From the NCBI GenBank assembly GCA_030447785.1, contig JAUJOF010000007.1, positions 25,246 to 89,245 on the forward strand: a DNA stretch of 64,000 nt, written 5' to 3'. A model generated the notes under the pieces. That model had not been told where the DNA came from. It saw nothing but the letters and a program-made list of their open reading frames with translations, and did no database searches. The stretch comes from Solirubrobacteraceae bacterium. GTDB lineage: Bacteria; Actinomycetota; Thermoleophilia; Solirubrobacterales; Solirubrobacteraceae. How positions within the stretch are numbered: position 1 is the stretch's first letter; every line of letters starts with the position of its first letter. This document shows, piece after piece, positions 9,112 through 17,472 of the stretch. Made by a program: the position numbers and the translations under genes.

Positions 9112-9567
9112 CTAGGGCACTTCGGGCGTCGGGGGCACGGGCGCCTGCTCGCCGGGCGCGGGGCCTGGCGCCGGTGCCGGCTGCTCGGGCGTGGGGGTGG
9201 GTGAGGGCTGGCCAGGTGGCGGTGAGGGCTGGCCAGGTGCCGGTGCGGGCTGGCCGGGCGCGGGCGGCGCCGTGTTGGGCGCAGGCGGGCCCTGCTGGTT
9301 CTGCGGCGCGGCAGGCGGGCCCTGATCGTCGGTCAGGCGAACGAAGGCGAAGGCGAGCGCGCCGGCGGCGAGGATGATCGCCGCGGCGACGATGGCCGCC
9401 GGGATGCGCCAGTTGGGGGACGGCGCCAGGCGTGTGCGCGCCGGCGCGCCGCACTCGAGGCACCAGTCCTGCTCGTCGTACAGCGTCGCGTCGCAGCGCG
9501 AGCAGCGCAGCGGGGGCGGGTCGAGCGCGCTGTGCGGGGCGAAGGTGTCGGCGGCGGGAGTGCTCAC
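9112..9567 (-). CDS. Zinc-ribbon membrane protein with proline-rich tail
   Basis: Unrecognised 151-residue protein. A zinc ribbon (CSRCDATLYDEQDWCLECG, residues about 22-40) is followed by one transmembrane helix (about 55-77) and a low-complexity tail of repeated PAPGQP/SPPPGQP units to the C terminus. The arrangement suggests a cytoplasmic metal-binding head and an extracellular Pro-rich arm. Its stop-to-start spacing from the neighbouring zinc-ribbon gene is 9 nt, so the two likely form one unit with sugE. No enzymatic motif is visible. Confidence 0.7.
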   Translation of the reverse strand: MSTPAADTFAPHSALDPPPLRCSRCDATLYDEQDWCLECGAPARTRLAPSPNWRIPAAIVAAAIILAAGALAFAFVRLTDDQGPPAAPQNQQGPPAPNTAPPAPGQPAPAPGQPSPPPGQPSPTPTPEQPAPAPGPAPGEQAPVPPTPEVP

Positions 9568-9576
9568 GGCGCGGCT

Positions 9577-10248
9577 TCAGCGTGTGCCGCGCGAGCGCTC
9601 GCCCGTCGCGCCCTCGGTGAGGTCGCCCGCCGCGGCGGGGCCCTGCTGACCCCGGCCGCCGGCGTGCAGGTCGGGGGCGTTGGCGTGGCCGTCGCCGGAC
9701 GGCCCGGGGTCGGCGCCTCCGGCGCCCTTCCCGGCCCCGAACGTGGCGGTCTCCCCGGCGGGGTGATCGACCCCGCGCTCGCCCACCTCGGCCATGGCCC
9801 GCGAGCCGCTCACCGCGGTGCCGCACGCCGGGCAGAAGTTCGCGTCGCTGCCGTGCAGCGCGCCGCAGCGCGGGCAGGCGGAGATCCCCGGTTCGCGCAG
9901 CTCGTGCAGCGAGCGGCGGTCGTCGAGGGCGACCTCGAGGGCGCGCAGCTCACGGTCGACGTTGTGCAGCGCGTCGAGCTTGGTGGCCACCAGATCGGGG
10001 CGCTCGCGCTCGAAGCGGTGCAGGTCGAAGACCAGGCCGCCCAGGTCACGGAAGCCCAACTCGCGGGCGCGGCGCAGGTAACGCAGGCGGCGGCGCAGGC
10101 GCCCGCGGTCGCGAAAGCCCGGGGCGGGTGGCGCCGTGGACTCCTCGGCTGCGAGGCCGGCGGCGGGGAGCTGCTGGGTGGGCTGCTCCTCGCCCGGCTC
10201 GCTGCGGGAGGGGCGCCGGCGGAGGATGCGCTGCATCAGGCCGGTCAT
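9577..10248 (-). CDS. Zinc-ribbon cytoplasmic protein of unknown function
   Basis: The product begins MTGLMQRILRRRPS and has a charged helical region (FRDRGRLRRRLRYLRRAREL), a helical core rich in Leu and Glu, and then a four-cysteine ribbon (CPRCGALHGSDANFCPACG) near residue 150. The tail is Gly- and Ala-rich. An upstream in-frame start at 10323 is possible, but the sequence before ATG 10248 looks non-coding. It appears to be a lineage-specific protein; a role as a small scaffold or nucleic-acid binder is conceivable but unsupported. Confidence 0.65.
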   Translation of the reverse strand: MTGLMQRILRRRPSRSEPGEEQPTQQLPAAGLAAEESTAPPAPGFRDRGRLRRRLRYLRRARELGFRDLGGLVFDLHRFERERPDLVATKLDALHNVDRELRALEVALDDRRSLHELREPGISACPRCGALHGSDANFCPACGTAVSGSRAMAEVGERGVDHPAGETATFGAGKGAGGADPGPSGDGHANAPDLHAGGRGQQGPAAAGDLTEGATGERSRGTR

Positions 10249-10418
10249 CAGGTGGGACGCCGCCGATGGGATGGGCCGGCGGAGGCGCGGCATTCTACCG
10301 CTCAGACGCGCCGCGCCCGGCAAGGTCGCGCTGTTGCGTCACGAACGCGTGCTGATCGGTCACGCGCGGGCGTCCATCCTCGACCTCGACCGGCAAACCG
10401 GACCGAGGAGGTCTTGAC

Positions 10419-10646
10419 GTGGTGTACCTGGCGATGGCGTGGCTGCACGCGCAGACGTGGCGGGCGGGGGAGGTCCTGCGCAACGAGCGCGGGCAGGGGA
10501 CCGTCGAGTACGTGGGCCTGATGCTCATGCTCGGCGTCCTGCTCGCGGGCGTCGTGGCCGCCGCCGCGAAGGCCAACGGCGGCGGGCTGGACAAGGTGAT
10601 CCTCGCAAAGCTCAAGGGCGCGATCGAGACCGCGTTCAAGCGCTGA
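10419..10646 (+). CDS. Flp/Fap-type pilin-like protein
   Basis: A 75-residue class III signal-peptide protein. NERGQGTVEYVGLMLMLGVLLAGVV has the prepilin pattern: a cut after Gly, with Glu at +5 of the mature form followed by a hydrophobic helix, as in Flp pilins of tight-adherence systems. GAGGAGG sits about 7 nt before the GTG at 10419. No tadA, tadB, tadC or prepilin peptidase gene is in the window, so it is an orphan pilin or pseudopilin relying on a distant locus. Confidence 0.8.
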   Translation: MVYLAMAWLHAQTWRAGEVLRNERGQGTVEYVGLMLMLGVLLAGVVAAAAKANGGGLDKVILAKLKGAIETAFKR

Positions 10647-10717
10647 GGGAAGGGGGCGCGGGCGCGGAGCGCCGTGGCGGCCTCGGTGAGCGGGGCGGCG
10701 TCTGGGATCATGGCGTC

Positions 10718-11587
10718 GTGCCCGCTCCCACCGTCCCCGCGCCCGCTGCGTTCGCCCAGCGCTCCCGACCCATCGGGGTCTTCGACTCGGGCGTGGGGGG
10801 CCTGACCGTGCTGCACGAGCTGCTGGTATCCCTGCCCGGCGAGGACTTCCTCTACCTCGGCGACTCCGCGCGGCTGCCCTACGGCAACCGCCCGCCCCAC
10901 GAGCTGCGCGCCTTCTCCGTGCAGTGTGCCGACGAGCTGCTGGCGCGCGACGCCAAGCTGCTGGTGGTGGCGTGCAACTCCGCCACCGCGACCGCGCACG
11001 AGCACCTGCAGCGCCACGTGGCCGCCACCGGACGGCAGGTCGACGTGATCGGGGTCGTCGGTCCCGAGTCCAACCTCGCGGTTGCCGCGACGCGCAGCGG
11101 GCGCATCGGCCTGCTGGCCACACCGGCCACCGTGGCCAGCGGCGCCTACGAGCGTGCGGTGCACGGCGCGGACCCGCTGACGCGCCTGACGAGCGTCGCC
11201 TGCCCCCACCTGGCGGAGATCATCGAGGAGGACGCGCCCGTCACCCAGCGCGTGGTGGAGACGGTGCGCGGGTACTGCGGGCCCCTCGTCGAGGCGCAGG
11301 TGGACACCGTGATCCTGGGCTGCACCCACTACCCCCTGGTCCGTCCGATGCTCCAGCGCATCCTGGGTCCCGGCGTGCGCCTGATCACCTCCGGCGCGGC
11401 GATGGCCCGCCGCGTCGAGCACGCGCTGGGCGTGCGCGCGCTGGCCAACCCCCGCCCGGGCGAGGGCGACTACGGCTTTCTGTGCACCGGCGACGCCCAG
11501 CGCTTCCGCGCGAGGGGCACGCGCTTCCTGCAGCTGCCGATCGGGGAGGTCGGGCACGTGGAGCTGGACCAGCGGGTGGCGGCATGA
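10718..11587 (+). CDS. murI: Glutamate racemase
   Basis: Cytosolic cofactor-independent racemase supplying D-glutamate for peptidoglycan. [36 protein letters not shown] (first catalytic Cys) and [10 protein letters not shown] (second catalytic Cys) are all present, and the length of 289 residues is typical. The GTG at 10718 gives the expected short leader before the first motif; the longer upstream frame is unlike protein. The stop overlaps the rph ATG as ATGA, so the two genes are coupled, an order common in actinobacteria. Confidence 0.95.
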   Translation: MPAPTVPAPAAFAQRSRPIGVFDSGVGGLTVLHELLVSLPGEDFLYLGDSARLPYGNRPPHELRAFSVQCADELLARDAKLLVVACNSATATAHEHLQRHVAATGRQVDVIGVVGPESNLAVAATRSGRIGLLATPATVASGAYERAVHGADPLTRLTSVACPHLAEIIEEDAPVTQRVVETVRGYCGPLVEAQVDTVILGCTHYPLVRPMLQRILGPGVRLITSGAAMARRVEHALGVRALANPRPGEGDYGFLCTGDAQRFRARGTRFLQLPIGEVGHVELDQRVAA

Positions 11588-12324
11588 GCACGACCGGCCC
11601 TCCGGCGCGTTCCTACGACCGCGCGCCCGACGCGCTGCGCCCGGTGGCCATCACGCCCGGCTACGTGCGCACCGCCACGGGCTCGGCGCTCATCGAGGTG
11701 GGGGAGACCCGCGTGATCTGCACCGCCTCGGTCGAGGAGTCCGTGCCCCGCTGGATGGCCGGCCAGGGCCGCGGGTGGGTCACCGCCGAGTACGGGATGC
11801 TTCCGGCCTCCACGGGACAGCGCAAGCGCCGCGATGTCTCCCAGGGCCGTCCCGACGGGCGCACCGTGGAGATCCAGCGCCTGATCGGCAGGGCGCTGCG
11901 CGGGGTCGTCGACTTCGAGGCGCTGGGCGAGCGCACCGCGTACCTGGACTGCGACGTGCTGCAGGCCGACGGCGGCACGCGCACGGCGGCCATCACCGGC
12001 GCCTACGTGGCGCTCGCGCTCGCTGGGCGGCGCCTGCGCGCCGAGGAGCGCATCGCGGGCTCACCGCTGGCCGGCAGCGTGGCCGCGGTCTCCTGTGGCA
12101 TGGTCGACGGCGTCGCCCTGCTGGACCTCGACTACCCGGAGGACTCGCGCGCCGAGGTCGACGCCAACGTGGTGATGACCGGCGACGGCGGCCTGGTCGA
12201 GGTGCAGGCCACCGGCGAGCGCACCCCCCTCTCGCGCGCGAGCCTCGACGAGCTGCTCGCCCTCGCCGCCGCAGGGATCGAGGAGCTGCGCCGCGCCCAG
12301 GAGGCCGCGATCGACGACGGCTAG
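11584..12324 (+). CDS. rph: Ribonuclease PH
   Basis: Phosphorolytic 3'-to-5' exoribonuclease that trims tRNA 3' ends, forming a hexameric ring. The 246-residue product has the family blocks [56 protein letters not shown] and the phosphate-site stretch [20 protein letters not shown]. It overlaps murI by 4 nt. The next gene in the usual order, rdgB, is displaced by an opposing vapBC pair. Confidence 0.96.
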   Translation: MSTTGPPARSYDRAPDALRPVAITPGYVRTATGSALIEVGETRVICTASVEESVPRWMAGQGRGWVTAEYGMLPASTGQRKRRDVSQGRPDGRTVEIQRLIGRALRGVVDFEALGERTAYLDCDVLQADGGTRTAAITGAYVALALAGRRLRAEERIAGSPLAGSVAAVSCGMVDGVALLDLDYPEDSRAEVDANVVMTGDGGLVEVQATGERTPLSRASLDELLALAAAGIEELRRAQEAAIDDG

Positions 12325-12342
12325 GCGTGCCGGAGGCGGGCC
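12321..12342. repeat. Copy of an interspersed GCCGGAGGCG motif
   Basis: ctaggcgtgccggaggcg at the rph stop recurs identically at 56652-56669. Shorter matches containing gccggaggcg lie at 61818-61833 and 63284-63298, all at gene edges or in non-coding DNA. Confidence 0.4.
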
Positions 12343-12365
12343 GCTGGTGGCGGAAGCGACTTCTC

Positions 12366-12782
12366 CTAGAGCGATCCTCGTATCGCGATCCACTCGGTCG
12401 GTTGCCCGGTGATCGCGGCGATGCGCTCGTAGTCCTCGTCGTAGTGCCAGACGATGGCATCACCTTGCTCGGCGGCGGCCGCGATGAGGAGATCGACCAG
12501 CTTCACGCTGCGGTGGTGCAGCCCGGCGCGCTCACCGAGGCGCCGCTGCACCTCCTCGGCGCGCGCGAAGGCGGACTGCGGGCAGGGGATCTGGCGCAGG
12601 CCGTCGAGCTCGAGGGAGATGGCCCGCAGGTCGGTCGCGCTTCGCGCGCTGTAGAGGACCTCCAGGCGCATGGGTGGCGTGGCCGCCACGCGGTCGGCGA
12701 GAAGCTCCTGCCGCCACCGCCGCGCGACCTCCGGGTGGTCGCTGCGATGCCACGCGCTCGTGTCTGCGACCAGCAGACTCAC
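12366..12782 (-). CDS. vapC: VapC-family PIN-domain toxin
   Basis: PIN-domain ribonuclease of 138 residues, the toxin of a type II module. Acidic metal ligands are visible in VADTSAWHR (first Asp), RLEVLYSAR (Glu), [12 protein letters not shown] (Asp) and YDEDYERIA (Asp region). The GTG at 12782 overlaps the antitoxin stop as GTGA, which fixes the start. The module lies on the minus strand between rph and rdgB, converging on rph. Confidence 0.9.
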   Translation of the reverse strand: MSLLVADTSAWHRSDHPEVARRWRQELLADRVAATPPMRLEVLYSARSATDLRAISLELDGLRQIPCPQSAFARAEEVQRRLGERAGLHHRSVKLVDLLIAAAAEQGDAIVWHYDEDYERIAAITGQPTEWIAIRGSL

Positions 12783-12997
12783 GCTCGCCACTGCGCGCGG
12801 CGCGCGTCGTCGCCGAGAAGCACTCGGTCGAACCCCTCTCCCGACTCCAGGCGCGCGGCGAGACGGTCGCGTGCCGCGGCCCGCACAGCCTCTTGGAGCG
12901 CCCGGTCGACGGTGTCCTTGAGTCCGCGCGTGCCCAGAGCCGCCTGCGCATCGGCCAGAAGCTCCTCGCTCACCACGATCGTCGTGCGTCGATCCAT
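12779..12997 (-). CDS. vapB: VapB-type antitoxin
   Basis: Antitoxin of 72 residues partnering the downstream PIN toxin. The N terminus [18 protein letters not shown] is a beta-strand plus helix typical of ribbon-helix-helix antitoxins (compare RTTI+DDELL), and the C terminus is a helical toxin-binding tail. The ATG at 12997 is preferred over the GTG at 13003 because it lies 9 nt after a TATATT hexamer. It is expected to repress its own promoter with VapC. Confidence 0.85.
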   Translation of the reverse strand: MDRRTTIVVSEELLADAQAALGTRGLKDTVDRALQEAVRAAARDRLAARLESGEGFDRVLLGDDARRAQWRA

Positions 12998-13002
12998 GAG
13001 CA

Positions 13003-13018
13003 CCGAATATAGCTTCGG
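13003..13018 (-). promoter_or_regulatory. vapBC promoter with overlapping palindrome
   Basis: The sequence ccgaa-tatagc-ttcgg forms a 5-bp inverted repeat whose minus-strand centre contains TATATT (13011-13006), at -14 to -9 of the vapB ATG. A -10 element inside a short palindrome is what an autoregulated antitoxin would use; binding is inferred. Confidence 0.45.
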
Positions 13019-13063
13019 CGGACGGCATTAGCCATACGCGCGAGTAGGCTGTCGTCCGGTCCC

Positions 13064-13636
13064 GTGCGCCTGATCCTCGCCACCCGCAACGCGCACAAGG
13101 TCCGCGAGCTCGGCCCGCTGCTGACCGGCCACGAGCTCGAGGCGCTGCCCGCGGACGTCGAGTCGCCCCCCGAGGACGGCGACACGTTCGCGGCCAACGC
13201 GCTGGGCAAGGCGCGCGCGGCGGCCGCGGCGACCGGGCGCGCGGCCATCGCCGACGACAGCGGCATCGAGGCCGTGGCCCTGGACGGCGCGCCCGGCGTG
13301 CGCTCCGCGCGCTACGCGGGCCCGCACGCCAGCGATGCGCAGAACCTCGCCAAGCTGCTGCGAGAGGCACCCGCCGGCAGCGCGCTGGCCTACGTGTGCG
13401 CGCTGGCCTTCGTCGACCCGGTGACGGGTGCCGAGCACCTGGCCGAGGGCCGGTGCACTGGCACGCTCGCCGCGCAGCCCCGCGGCGACGGTGGCTTTGG
13501 TTACGACCCCGCGTTCGTTCCCGACGACGACGCCACCGGGCGCACCATGGCCCAGCTCGACCCGGCCGAGAAGGAGGCGATCAGCCACCGCGGCCGCGCC
13601 GCCCGCGCGCTGGCGCGCCGGCTGGCGGAGCGATGA
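13064..13636 (+). CDS. rdgB: Non-canonical purine NTP pyrophosphatase (RdgB/HAM1)
   Basis: House-cleaning enzyme hydrolysing dITP, XTP and ITP to monophosphates, cytosolic dimer. RLILATRNAHKVREL gives the substrate loop, AIADDSGIEAVALDGAPGVRSARYAG the catalytic Asp, and GDGGFGYDPAFVPDD the purine-recognition segment. The 190-residue length is normal. Start is GTG 13064, with a TAGGCT hexamer at 13045-13050. The stop overlaps the CDF transporter ATG as ATGA. Confidence 0.95.
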   Translation: MRLILATRNAHKVRELGPLLTGHELEALPADVESPPEDGDTFAANALGKARAAAAATGRAAIADDSGIEAVALDGAPGVRSARYAGPHASDAQNLAKLLREAPAGSALAYVCALAFVDPVTGAEHLAEGRCTGTLAAQPRGDGGFGYDPAFVPDDDATGRTMAQLDPAEKEAISHRGRAARALARRLAER

Positions 13637-14535
13637 GCGCGACGCCCTCGAAGACCGCCGCCGCGGCGGTCTCGATCGCCTCCAACGCGACGCTGATCGC
13701 CCTCAAGCTGGTCGCCGGCGTGGTCACCGGCTCGGTGGCCATCCTCGCCGACGCGGTCAACTCCGCCATCGACCTGCTGGCTTCCGTGGTGGCCTTCTTC
13801 TCGGTGCGCGAGGCCGACAAACCGGCCGATCCCGAGCATCCATACGGGCACGAGAAACTGGAGAACCTGGCCGCCGCCATCGAGGGGATGCTCATCCTCG
13901 TCGGTGCCGCCATCGTCGTCTACGAGTCGATCCGCCGGCTGCTCCTCGGCGCCCAGGTCGAGAACCTCGGTTTCGGCATCGCGATCATCGCCCTGACCGT
14001 GGTGGTCAACTTCGCCGTGTCGGCCTTCCTCAGCCGCCGTGCGCAGCAGACCGGCTCGCCGGCCCTGGAGGGCGACGCCGCCCACCTGCGCACCGACGCG
14101 ATCTCCTCCGCCGGGGTGCTGGTCGGCCTGGCGCTGGTGGGGCTCACCGGGGCGGCCTGGCTCGACCCGGTGGTGGCCCTCCTGGTCACGCTGGCCATCG
14201 GCATCACCGGCATCCGGCTGCTGAGCCGCTCGGGCCGGGTCCTCGTCGACGAGGCGCTGCCCGAGGAGGAGCTGGCGGCCATCCAGGAGGAGATTCAGGG
14301 CTTCGCCGCGCGCGGGGTGGCCGGCTTCCACGCGCTGCGCGGACGGCGCGCCGGCGCGCACGCCTACGTCGACCTGCATCTGCAGTTTCGCACCGGCACC
14401 AGCCTCGAGGCCGCTCACGACGTGGCCCACCAGCTGCAGGACGCCATCCGCGCGCGCCTGGGCGGCGCCGACGTGCTCATCCACCTCGAGCCCGAGGACC
14501 GCGTGCGCCCGGGCGGCGAGGTCCCGGGCGGCTGA
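13633..14535 (+). CDS. Cation diffusion facilitator family metal transporter
   Basis: Inner-membrane proton antiporter for divalent metal (Zn, Fe or Mn), with six predicted helices and a cytoplasmic C-terminal domain. LADAVNSAIDLLASVVAFFSV and AAHLRTDAISSAGVLVG carry the paired transmembrane metal ligands; DPEHPYGHEKLE is the conserved cytosolic loop. The tail (about residue 215 on) is the ferredoxin-like dimer domain ending in IHLEPED. It is translationally coupled to rdgB. The metal cannot be assigned from sequence alone. Confidence 0.92.
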   Translation: MSATPSKTAAAAVSIASNATLIALKLVAGVVTGSVAILADAVNSAIDLLASVVAFFSVREADKPADPEHPYGHEKLENLAAAIEGMLILVGAAIVVYESIRRLLLGAQVENLGFGIAIIALTVVVNFAVSAFLSRRAQQTGSPALEGDAAHLRTDAISSAGVLVGLALVGLTGAAWLDPVVALLVTLAIGITGIRLLSRSGRVLVDEALPEEELAAIQEEIQGFAARGVAGFHALRGRRAGAHAYVDLHLQFRTGTSLEAAHDVAHQLQDAIRARLGGADVLIHLEPEDRVRPGGEVPGG

Positions 14536-14614
14536 GGCGGGAATCGGAGCCCGTGGGCGAGGACTCGCGGCCACCGCGCGAGCCCGGCGTTCAGCTGGCG
14601 CCCGATGGCGCTGC

Positions 14615-14773
14615 TCACACCAGGTTGATCGCCGCCGAGGCGCCGACGGCCAGGCTGAGCACGCCGTAGCCGGTGTAGCCGCCCAGGAAGAGCAGCACCG
14701 CGGTGACGACCGCGGCGACCACCGTGACCATCCAGGACAGGCGTCCGAGGGGCATCGACCCATCCTCGCGCAT
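14615..14773 (-). CDS. Small two-helix membrane protein
   Basis: About 52 residues from ATG 14773 (or 46 from ATG 14755). After a short charged head come two hydrophobic stretches, MVTVVAAVVTAVLLFLGGY and GVLSLAVGASAAINLV, so it is a membrane hairpin with a tiny loop. It converges with the CDF gene and diverges from pyrF. No family is recognised, and the evidence is hydropathy plus the lack of any better reading on the other strand. Confidence 0.5.
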   Translation of the reverse strand: MREDGSMPLGRLSWMVTVVAAVVTAVLLFLGGYTGYGVLSLAVGASAAINLV

Positions 14774-14819
14774 GGGGCGGGTGGAGTTGTCGATGGCGCT
14801 GGTAGCGTCGCCGCCCGCC

Positions 14820-15770
14820 ATGGACGCAGCGCGCCCGCACCCTCCGGACGGGGAGCCGCCCCGCGCGCCCATCGGCGACCGCCTCGCCGCAGCGGTCGAG
14901 GCACGCGCCTCCCAGCTCGTGCTGGGCCTCGACCCCGATCCGGCCCGGCTGTGGCCCGGCGCCGCCGACGGCGCTCCCACCGGCGGGTCGCCCGCCCAGC
15001 GTGCCGGGGCCGCGGTGGCCGCTCACTGCGCGGCCGTCATCGACGCAGCGGGGCCCGCCTGCGTGGCCGTCAAGCCCCAGCTCGCCTGCTTCGAGCGCCT
15101 GGGTGCACCGGGGTGGGCGGCGCTGGAGCACACGGTCGCCCACGCGCACGCGGGCGGCCTGCTCGTGCTGGCCGACGGCAAGCGCGGCGACGTCCCGGTC
15201 AGCGCGGCCGCCTATGCCCAGGCGCTGCTGACCGCCACGCCTACGCCCTTCGGCGACGTCTCGGGACTGGGCGCGGACCTCATGACCGCCAACCCGCTGC
15301 TGGGCCAGGATGCCTTGGTGGCGCTCCTGGAGGGCGCGCGTGCAGCCGGCGCCGGGGTCATCGCGCTCGTGCGCACCTCCAACCCGGGCGCTGCCGACGT
15401 GCAGGACCTCGACGCGGGCGGCGCCCCGCTGTGGGAGCGCCTGGCCGCGCTGGTTCACCGCCTGGGCGAGCCGGCACCGCGCAGCGGGTTGACCGACCTC
15501 GGTGCCGTGCTGGGCGCCACGAATCCCCAGCCTCTGGCCCGGGCGCGCGAGATCATGCCCCGCGCGCCCTTCCTCCTGCCGGGGGTGGGCGCCCAGGGCG
15601 GACGGGTGGAGGATCTCGCTCCCGCCTTCGCGGCGGGCCGTGCCGGGGGCCTGGTCACCGCCTCGCGCTCGATCGCCGCCGCCCACGAGCACCACGGCGG
15701 CGACCCCGCGCCGGCGGCGCGCCGGGAGGCCGAGCGGCTGCGCGAGGCCGTCTGGGCGCTGAGCGCCTGA
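14820..15770 (+). CDS. pyrF: Orotidine-5'-phosphate decarboxylase, type 2
   Basis: Last step of UMP synthesis, decarboxylating OMP in the cytosol. LVLGLDPDPARLW, VAVKPQLACFE, VLADGKRGDVPVSA (catalytic Lys-Asp), ALVRTSNPGA and LLPGVGAQGG are all type 2 PyrF landmarks, and 316 residues is the longer actinobacterial form. The ATG at 14820 is chosen because upstream in-frame sequence antisense to the small membrane gene is not conserved-looking; TAGCGT lies at 14803-14808. No other pyrimidine gene is adjacent. Confidence 0.95.
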   Translation: MDAARPHPPDGEPPRAPIGDRLAAAVEARASQLVLGLDPDPARLWPGAADGAPTGGSPAQRAGAAVAAHCAAVIDAAGPACVAVKPQLACFERLGAPGWAALEHTVAHAHAGGLLVLADGKRGDVPVSAAAYAQALLTATPTPFGDVSGLGADLMTANPLLGQDALVALLEGARAAGAGVIALVRTSNPGAADVQDLDAGGAPLWERLAALVHRLGEPAPRSGLTDLGAVLGATNPQPLARAREIMPRAPFLLPGVGAQGGRVEDLAPAFAAGRAGGLVTASRSIAAAHEHHGGDPAPAARREAERLREAVWALSA

Positions 15771-15819
15771 GCGCCGCCCGTCCCACGGTCGTGCGCCGCC
15801 CCGTATCCTGCGCCCCCAC

Positions 15820-16215
15820 ATGCCCTCCTCCGGCCATGTGCGGTACCTGGCCCCGGCTGCGCTGGTGGCGGCCGTGCTCGCGGTCCTGATCACCTGGGCG
15901 GCCTCCACCGGGGGCGACGCCCCTCCGGCCCAGGACGCCGGCCAGACCGCCACCCGGGAGGCGCCCGCCCGCGAGCGGGGCGGCGGCTCGGAGGGCGAGC
16001 GCAGCGATGGAGGCGGCGGCGAGCGGCCCTCCGGCGAGCAGGAGCGCGCCGAATCCCAGGGCGAGGGCGAGGGCGGGACCTACACGGTCCAGGTGGGCGA
16101 CAACATCGGGACCATCGCCGAGAAGAACGACACCACCGTCGCGGAGATCCTCGCGGTCAATCCAGAGGCCGACCCGCAGACCCTGCAGGTCGGCGACGAG
16201 CTCCAGCTGCCTTGA
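15820..16215 (+). CDS. LysM-domain membrane-anchored protein
   Basis: A 131-residue protein with an N-terminal transmembrane anchor (about residues 8-28, LAPAALVAAVLAVLITWAAS), a charged Gly/Glu-rich linker and one C-terminal LysM domain (YTVQVGDNIGTIAEKNDTTVAEILAVNP, within residues 86-131). LysM binds N-acetylglucosamine chains, so it probably tethers to peptidoglycan outside the membrane. The following D,D-carboxypeptidase starts inside its stop codon, tying it to wall maintenance. TATCCT at 15804-15809 is a possible -10. Confidence 0.85.
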   Translation: MPSSGHVRYLAPAALVAAVLAVLITWAASTGGDAPPAQDAGQTATREAPARERGGGSEGERSDGGGGERPSGEQERAESQGEGEGGTYTVQVGDNIGTIAEKNDTTVAEILAVNPEADPQTLQVGDELQLP

Positions 16216-17462
16216 CCGTGCCGGCCTGCCGCCCGGGGCGCCTCCTGCGTGCCCTCGTTCCCCTGCTCGCCGTCCTCGCGCTGCTGGGCGTCCTGGCCGG
16301 TCCGCTCGTCAGCACCGCGGCCGCCCAGGAAGGCGCTCCCGACATCGACGCGGAGGCCGCCTACCTCGTCGAGGCCTCCACGGGGGCGACCATCTTCCGC
16401 AAGGACGAGGATCGGCGGCGCGCCATCGCCTCGACCACCAAGCTGATGACGGCGCTGGTGGCTCGCGAGGCCCTCTCCCTGGACGAGTCCCTGATGGCCG
16501 CGGGCTACGACCCCGCGCCCGTGGAGTCGCAGATCGGCCTGCAGGACGGCGAGCGCCTGACCGTCCGCGACCTGCTGCGCGCGCTTCTGCTGCCCAGCGC
16601 CAACGACGCCGCGGCCACGCTCGCCGAGGGCGTGGCCGGCACGACGGAGGCCTTCGTGGCGCGCATGAACGCGCGGGCCGACCGGCTGGGCCTCGAGAAC
16701 ACGAGCTTCGCCAACCCCATCGGCCTCGACGACCCCGACAACTTCTCGACCGCCCGCGACCTCACCCGCCTGGCCCTCGCCGCCCGCGAGGACACCTTCC
16801 TGCGACGCACCTTCGCGCTGGAGGACGCGACGCTCGCCAGCGGCGCGCGGACGCGCGAGGTCGACAATCGCAACACGCTCGTGAGCTCCACCGAGAGCGT
16901 CAACGGGATCAAGACGGGGCGCACCCAGCAGGCCGGCTACGTGCTGGTGGGCTCGGCCACCCGGGAGGGCGTCACCGTGGTGGCCACCGTGCTGGGCGCC
17001 GACAGCGAGGCGGCTCGCGACGAGGACACCCTCGAGCTGCTCGAGTACGGACTTGACCGCTACGAGCGCGTGACCGCCGTGCGCCGCGGGCAGGTGCGCG
17101 CGCAGGTGCCGCTGGCCTACCGCGCGGGATCCTCCATCGCGGTGGCCGCCGAGGCCACCGCGCGGCGCACGCTGCCCGAGGGCGAGCGGCTCACCCAGGA
17201 GGTGAGCGGCCTGCCCGAGGAGGTCGACGGCCCGATCCAGCGCGGCGACCGCCTGGGCACGCTGGTGGTGCGCCACCGCGACCGCGTGGTGGCACGGGTG
17301 CCGCTGGTCGCCACCCGCGCGGTGCAGGAGGCCGGCGTGGCCCTGCGCATGCGCGATCTGCTCTCGCGCCCCAGCACGCTCGCGCTGCTCGCCGCTCTGG
17401 CGGCCTGTAGTGTCCCGCTGGTCTTGCTGCGTCGCCGGGCCATGGCGCGCCAGCGGGCCTAG
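16212..17462 (+). CDS. D-alanyl-D-alanine carboxypeptidase (DacA/PBP5 type, S11)
   Basis: Serine peptidase trimming terminal D-Ala from peptidoglycan stem peptides, on the outer face of the membrane. An N-terminal signal (LLRALVPLLAVLALLGVLAGP) is followed by the three penicillin-binding motifs: STTK (catalytic Ser-Lys, about residue 75), SAN (about 133) and KTG (about 235). A final hydrophobic helix (about residues 387-402) anchors the C terminus. The start is TTG 16212, overlapping the LysM gene's TGA; GTG 16218 is an alternative. Confidence 0.92.
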   Translation: MTVPACRPGRLLRALVPLLAVLALLGVLAGPLVSTAAAQEGAPDIDAEAAYLVEASTGATIFRKDEDRRRAIASTTKLMTALVAREALSLDESLMAAGYDPAPVESQIGLQDGERLTVRDLLRALLLPSANDAAATLAEGVAGTTEAFVARMNARADRLGLENTSFANPIGLDDPDNFSTARDLTRLALAAREDTFLRRTFALEDATLASGARTREVDNRNTLVSSTESVNGIKTGRTQQAGYVLVGSATREGVTVVATVLGADSEAARDEDTLELLEYGLDRYERVTAVRRGQVRAQVPLAYRAGSSIAVAAEATARRTLPEGERLTQEVSGLPEEVDGPIQRGDRLGTLVVRHRDRVVARVPLVATRAVQEAGVALRMRDLLSRPSTLALLAALAACSVPLVLLRRRAMARQRA

Positions 17463-17472
17463 GAAGACCGTC

